Source of the DNA: Sipunculus nudus
Taxonomy: Eukaryota; Annelida; Sipuncula; Golfingiida; Sipunculidae
DNA length: 64,000 nucleotides
NCBI GenBank assembly: GCA_026874595.1
Contig: CM049313.1
Span: forward strand, 51,139,659-51,203,658
Reading direction: 5' to 3'
The notes under the pieces were generated by a model. That model did no database searches. It was not told the DNA's origin and worked only from the letters and a program-made list of their open reading frames with translations. Position numbers and translations under genes: made by a program. Numbering within the stretch: the stretch's first letter is position 1; the number at the start of each line of letters is the position of its first letter. Positions 58,918-64,000 of this stretch are shown here, in pieces.

Positions 58918-59587
58918 TGATTGTTTTACGGTAACTAATATGAACAGATCACTTATGCGTGATGAACATAAATTTTATCAAGGAGATAAAAAAAAATTCG
59001 GATTCTGTAACACTAGGCAGCATGAAATGTCTAGGGGAATGAATTAAGAAGTAGATGGTTTATTTGTTAACAAATATCTATAATTTATTCTTAAAACAAC
59101 CCTAACATTACAATACACTAAATCAATACAATTACACAGTACAACAACAGTATAAAAGCAAATCAATATAATAACACAGCCTAATAAACAAAGTGCACAG
59201 TACTTGCATACCACCACTGTCACAGCGATAAGTCCTTTAAAATGAATAAGCCGGACGAACAGTTCACACAAATTCTCTCGGAGAATAACAGCCCCCTATT
59301 TATAACTTCTCACCTCCAGCCGAGAACCTTCAATTGCCCGAAAAATCTAAAGAATCTAACACAGTACACACGTTCAAAGAAAATACTAGAACAAAGAACG
59401 CTGTGTATCTAGGGTTCAACCAATGTGAATTAAACCAAGCCTGCAACATCCGGCCAGGCGAGGCCGAAACAACACGAGCCACGCGTGGCTACACGAAACA
59501 AATGCATACAACACAGCACATCCGTGTGCACAATAAAACAATCATCTGTAAGACCGGTGCAAACAATAAAAACGGGCACCTGTAACA
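58918..59587. mobile_element. LTR-like element, copy 2
   Basis: Related to 22,790-23,602 through ATTCTGTAACACTA, GTGAAATGTCTAGGGGAATG-like, ACAATACACTAAATCAATAC and TATTTATAACTT words, with a central deletion relative to copy 1. ACAATAAAAC near 59,531 is in the same place as in copy 1. Confidence 0.6.
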
Positions 59588-60999
59588 ATTGTAAATATGT
59601 ACATGTCAAGATGATTTAGGTATGTCGTTTGATACTGATTACTGCTTCTGTGTCGATTTCAAATGCTAACTTTTTCTTTTCAAAACTGTTGTTTATTTTA
59701 GTAATATTAAGTTTTAAGTCATATTCACGCAGCGTGTCTTTTAGAGATAAAAATAAATGTAAATACGATAACAGCTCTTCACGTGAGCACAGATGAAACT
59801 AAATATTTTCAACAAAAGGATTAAATCAAATGTTGCAGCCGCTTTTTTAATTACTGAAAATCAGTAAAGATCAAATGGTAATACAACTAACATATTAGGC
59901 ATGTGTTATGGAATTCTGAGTAGACCTTTGAATAGAAATAACATTACCCACCTAATATAGTGGAGATTTAGTTATAAATTAATAAAAAGATCTTTCTTTA
60001 TTTTCTAATTTTGGAAACAAAAATGACGATCATATTCAATTTAATTTAGGCGTGATTTTTTTTCATTATGACGGTAGAAAAGGGCTTTAAACTATGTTAT
60101 TTTGCCGAGTTGTTTCTTTTCTTTTAATTTATATTTTCAGCCATCCATCTACATCTATTTAGTATCTTTAGGCGCTCAAATTTTTATTTGCCCATCAAAT
60201 GATCAAAACTACTATAATTGACAATTACAAATTTAAAAGCAGGTTGGGTGAAATGAGTTTTGTTTACTTGTAGTTTATTTTTGCACCATGCTGTATAATA
60301 TGCCGTCTACAAATCCAAAGTTACATGTATCTGAAATATTTGATCACCCGAATTGAACTTTATTTAGTCATAGGCTTATTTCATTACATTTAAAGTGTAC
60401 GAAAGTATTATAGATTTAATTGAAACTGGATTTTCAAAACATCATGTGTACCAAAAACACAACAAATGGCGACTTAAATTTTTATTTATATAATACAGCA
60501 CTTCCAAAAGTGTGAACGTTAATCCATTTTTTTCGATACAAGTTAATTTTATTCCACAAAATAGACCAAGATATCTTGAGAGATCTTTTTCATTTATACT
60601 CGATACGTCCTCGAGGCACGTCCATGACGCCCCGGGTTTGAATAAGGAAAGGTAAATTTTAAACACTAATCCTTCATGCCCAAGGATATATATTTATATT
60701 CAAACAATAAGAACTCTGATAACTTTATTTTAATTTTAGATGTATTGTCAAATACCCGAAAACCTTCAAACGAACCTTAGAACAATTAAAACATATCTTG
60801 TAGATTTACTGAATTTAGACCACAATTCATTTTCCGATGGTTGTTCCCTCTTGCTCCCGATTAACTCAGCGTGTAATTTTACGAAGTAATTTATTATTCT
60901 TATAATTATTAGGTTATTTATAATTATGAAATTAAACGATAGATAATTTAAAACTAGATGTGTCGGAACGACACGAATGCCCCCGCCTGGGGCAAATTA

Positions 61000-62180
61000 G
61001 AAACATTTGTTAAATTTTGTAAAATATTTTAAGTTCAGGAGGTTTTGTAGGTCAAAAGTAGGTCAACAAGGGCAAAATGGAAACTCGATCTGTAACGGGT
61101 CATTATCAAGCAAAACACCAAAAATCAGGCCACTATCTGCAGGCATTGTGAAAAAAATTCAATACATGTGCATTTTTTTTTAAATATAAATTTCTGTCTT
61201 TCATGAAATTTTCTATGTTCAGGATCAGTCATATGGTCAAAAATAGGTCGACTGGGACGAAACCCGAACTCGATCAATAAGTGGTCATTATGCGCCCACA
61301 GATCAAACATTAGGCCAGTATCTGTAAGCATTGCATTGCGAAACCAGAATATAACAAAAGCTGATTATCAGTTATAAATTTAAATTGGAGAGGTATGTAC
61401 CATGTTTCATAACAATCCACCAAATGCTTCCTGAGAAATAAGCTCCTAAGTTTTTTTCTATACTAAGCTCTGTGACCTTGAAAAGTAGGTCAAGATCATC
61501 CATCTTTGAACTTGACCAAGATTGTGTAAATATCATGCAATAGCACTGAAGAAATGAAGTTCCTGTGTTGAATACCTTTAGAGATATCCTGCACAAAAGG
61601 CCAAAATTGAAAAATCCGATAATTATTCATTAAAAATCAGAAATTGTAGGTGGTGTCACCAAAATTGTGACCATCATTTCCAATGATCATAGTAAGTTTT
61701 GTGAAAATCCACACAATGGTTCCTGAGATATAAGCTTCTGAGTGTTTTTCTATAATCAGCTCTAAAATATAGAAGGTCCCTTGCCAAGACCCTTAGGCAA
61801 GGTCCCAACCGCAAGTGTGCCTCTGTCCACCCAGCAGTAGAAATGGGTACCAGTAGGTACTGGGAAGGTAACCTGCGATGGACCAGCGTCCCATGCATCC
61901 AGGAGGAGTCTAACTCCTAAGTCGCTTCACGCTACAGAAACCGGGATAAGCTCCGGCCTGATGAGCTATTAGACTCGGGTGTAAAACCCAGCAGACTTTA
62001 CCTTTTTTTACCTACCTCACCCATCTTTGCACTTGACCAAGATTTTGTTGATATACATCTTCACTGATGAAATTAAATTCCAAGGGTGAATCCTTTTAGA
62101 GACATCCCGCTCACAAGGCCAAAATTGAAAAATCCGAAAAAAATTGATTAAACAAGGGACCTATGGGTCGCGTCGCTCAG
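61000..62180. repeat. Diverged ~300 bp repeats interrupted by an insertion
   Basis: A (C/T)CTTTG(A/C)ACTTGACCAAGATT landmark appears near 61,502 and 62,024. ATCCAC(C/A)(A/C)AATG(C/G)TTCCTGAGA appears near 61,416 and 61,711. The unit starting near 61,690 is split by the 61,772-62,010 insertion. It closes with a GGGACCTATGGGTCGCGTCG leader near 62,156, like the one near 890. Confidence 0.7.
61772..62010 (+). mobile_element. SINE-like insertion
   Basis: About 240 bp with CCTGCGATGGACCAGCGTCC, CTACAGAAACCGGGATAAGC and a pyrimidine tail TTTACCTTTTTTTACC, inserted into a repeat unit whose empty version is readable at about 61,470-61,510. I have the impression these central words are shared by many invertebrate SINEs but cannot name the family. 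Confidence 0.6.
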
Positions 62181-63212
62181 CTGAATTTTGGAAAATATTA
62201 GTAACTGCAAAATATTTTTATTTCTTATGGTTTATCCATGTATATTACCATTTGAAAAGCTAAGAGAAAATGGCCCAGCTTAAATGAAACTCTGTAAATT
62301 ATAGAATAATGGACATGAGCTAAAGCATATGGACTGTGTAATAAATGAAACCTTTGGCCTGAAACCATTTAGTGATGCACCAAGGGAAAAAATTGGCCTA
62401 CGGTAAGTGTCATATAAAAGTTCAATTTCATAAACAAATAATGTGTGAAAGTAATTAAGTTTTCAAAAGTTAAATATATGGCCATATGAGTTAAAAATTA
62501 ATCCCACAAAGTTTGACCAATATTCCAAATTTAAAAAAACTAGGTTTAACAGTGTTATTCACACCTAGGCCCCGCCAACTTTAAGAGATATGAATGAAAT
62601 GCTTCCAAGTATTTATATCTTCTTATATCTTGTCAGTTAGCACTTACATTAGGTCCTAATATTTTACCATATTTGAATATTAGGATTAAATTCCTGAATA
62701 TTTTTTTCTTTTAAAATAATCAAAATTGTCCAAGTCTCAACAAAAAAGAATTTTTTTAACATTAAAATTATAAGCTTTGTCTTGTATATTAGTCCTGTGT
62801 ATCGAAGCGGTGGGTCAGGGAGGGGTCTCTGTTGTTACTGTTCATCGCTGAAAAAATGTGAAATTATAAGATTCATCTTGTTTAGAGTACAGGTCTGTCA
62901 ACAGAATATGGGGGGGGGGGGGGGGGGGAGAGAAAGGCTCCCTGTGGTATTTATGCTGGCAGCCTGATCAAGCTCAACAAGAGAGTGGGCTTGCCTGAGT
63001 GATGGGATTACATAACAGCCTGGGGAGCATAGAGTTGCACTGAATAACCTACAGTGACCTCTGTGGACAGCTTGACAATGTAAGGGAATACAACAAGAGC
63101 CTCCAAACAAATTTAATAACTAGCCTAATTTTGCAGCTTTTATAATTGACGGCCAGATTCTTCTTCTTTTAACAGGATTTACATGGTATTGCCAATAGGT
63201 TGCTGGTAAAGT

Positions 63213-64000
63213 TGGGCAAAATATAAGGTACTGATTTTATATTTATGCTAATAACTTTAAAAAAAATTGCAAATTTCAGATCTAATTTTCGGTATACAAT
63301 TGAATCTTGATTAAATGATGTTATTCCTGAAAAAAAGTCTCAGCCATTCTTATGTTAAGTGAGTAAATATATATCCTGATTTTTTAAAAGGTGCATTTTG
63401 TTTGGGCCTATAACTTCAACAAATTATGCAATACTGACCTAAATTTTGGTATGTACATAGGAAATGTATGGAAGAATATGAATTTTTACAATTACATCTA
63501 ACATTATGCCAATTTTTGGATTACCAGGTAAACAAAAGTAGGGTCATGATGCTAGAAAATACAAATATATTAAGGCTTCTAAAAAACTTCAATAGCTAGA
63601 CTATTTTTTAAGCTTATACTTTCAAATTCAAAATTCATCAGATTAAATCCATATGTTAACTGGCTGTGAAAATTAAATCAAATGTACTTATAAGAAAAAA
63701 AACGTGCCATGGTCAAATTTAGGCAAAATTTAAGGTACCAATTTTTTATTTTTGCTAATATTTTAAAAAATTTAACAGATTTTGATCTAATTTTGGGAAT
63801 ACAATTTAATTTGATTAATTAAATATATATTTCTGGATAAAAAGTCCATTGCTTTAAAATGTTTTGTGTTAAGTGATCAAATATCTTTCCTGATTTTTTT
63901 ACAAAATGCATTATGTTTGAGCCCATAACTTTTTTTAAATGATATAATACAGACCTAATTTCTAGCATGTACATAGGAACTATATAGAGGAATATTTATG
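63213..64000. repeat. ~506 bp tandem duplication running off the right edge
   Basis: 63,213-63,500 and 63,718-64,000 match along their length: GGGCAAAATATAAGGTACTG against AGGCAAAATTTAAGGTACCA, then CCTGATTTTTT, GGGCCTATAACTT against GAGCCCATAACTT, and ATGTACATAGGAA. The second copy continues beyond the window. Confidence 0.85.

Larger units (their letters stand above)
57166..64000. other. Gene-free repeat-rich region
   Basis: No exon with a recognisable domain or paired splice signals was found. Contents are copies of the ~335 bp repeat family (57,960-58,720), an LTR-like element, AT-rich DNA (59,600-61,000), diverged repeats interrupted by a SINE-like insertion (61,000-62,180), a poly-G tract near 62,910 and a ~506-bp tandem duplication at the right edge. 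Confidence 0.6.

Overview
The window looks like AT-rich nuclear DNA of a lophotrochozoan animal, most probably a bivalve mollusc. The evidence is small GT-AG exons scattered across very long introns, shuffled extracellular modules (SRCR, C-type lectin, laminin-type EGF), a split GT14 glycosyltransferase gene, and a dense load of tRNA-derived SINEs, MITEs, minisatellites and (AT)n/(GA)n microsatellites. No operon, prokaryotic gene, CRISPR array or rRNA was seen. The species assignment is inference.

Gene 1 (minus strand, 30,275 down to 403, continuing past the left edge) has 12 coding exons whose splice phases all agree, giving 578 codons. It encodes a signal peptide, a group-A-like SRCR domain, a second SRCR domain and at least five laminin/MEGF-type EGF repeats, and looks like a secreted or membrane scavenger / pattern-recognition receptor. 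The first SRCR is encoded by two exons (27,402-27,597 and 15,511-15,647) separated by a phase-1 intron. Inside that intron lie two exons encoding one complete six-cysteine C-type lectin domain (24,605-24,834 and 17,721-17,850), also bounded by phase 1. Skipping the lectin restores a continuous SRCR, including it nests the lectin in the SRCR, and reading through its donor hits a stop at once. This is the most unusual architecture in the window. A roughly 4.9 kb, 50-bp-unit minisatellite fills much of the intron between the fourth and fifth EGF exons and begins about 18 bases from a splice donor.

Gene 2 (minus strand, 53,884 down to 35,732) is a type II membrane GT14 / core-2-like beta-1,6-N-acetylglucosaminyltransferase. 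Exons at 53.4-53.9, 48.1-48.4 and 47.0-47.2 kb are followed by two homologous terminal coding exons, at 40,704-41,002 and 35,732-36,030. Both are exactly 299 bp, enter in phase 1 and carry their own stop codon, so they are probably alternative last exons giving two C-termini.

Between and around these genes are a non-LTR retrotransposon relic (about 43.9-45.4 kb), a plus-strand pair of exons of unknown function (55,311-55,378 and 55,784-55,975), several MITE families including hAT-like 'CAGTGGCGTC' elements and nested insertions, six tRNA-like SINE copies, two LTR-like copies, and tandem repeats of many periods. The last 8 kb is almost wholly repeats, with no gene recognised.
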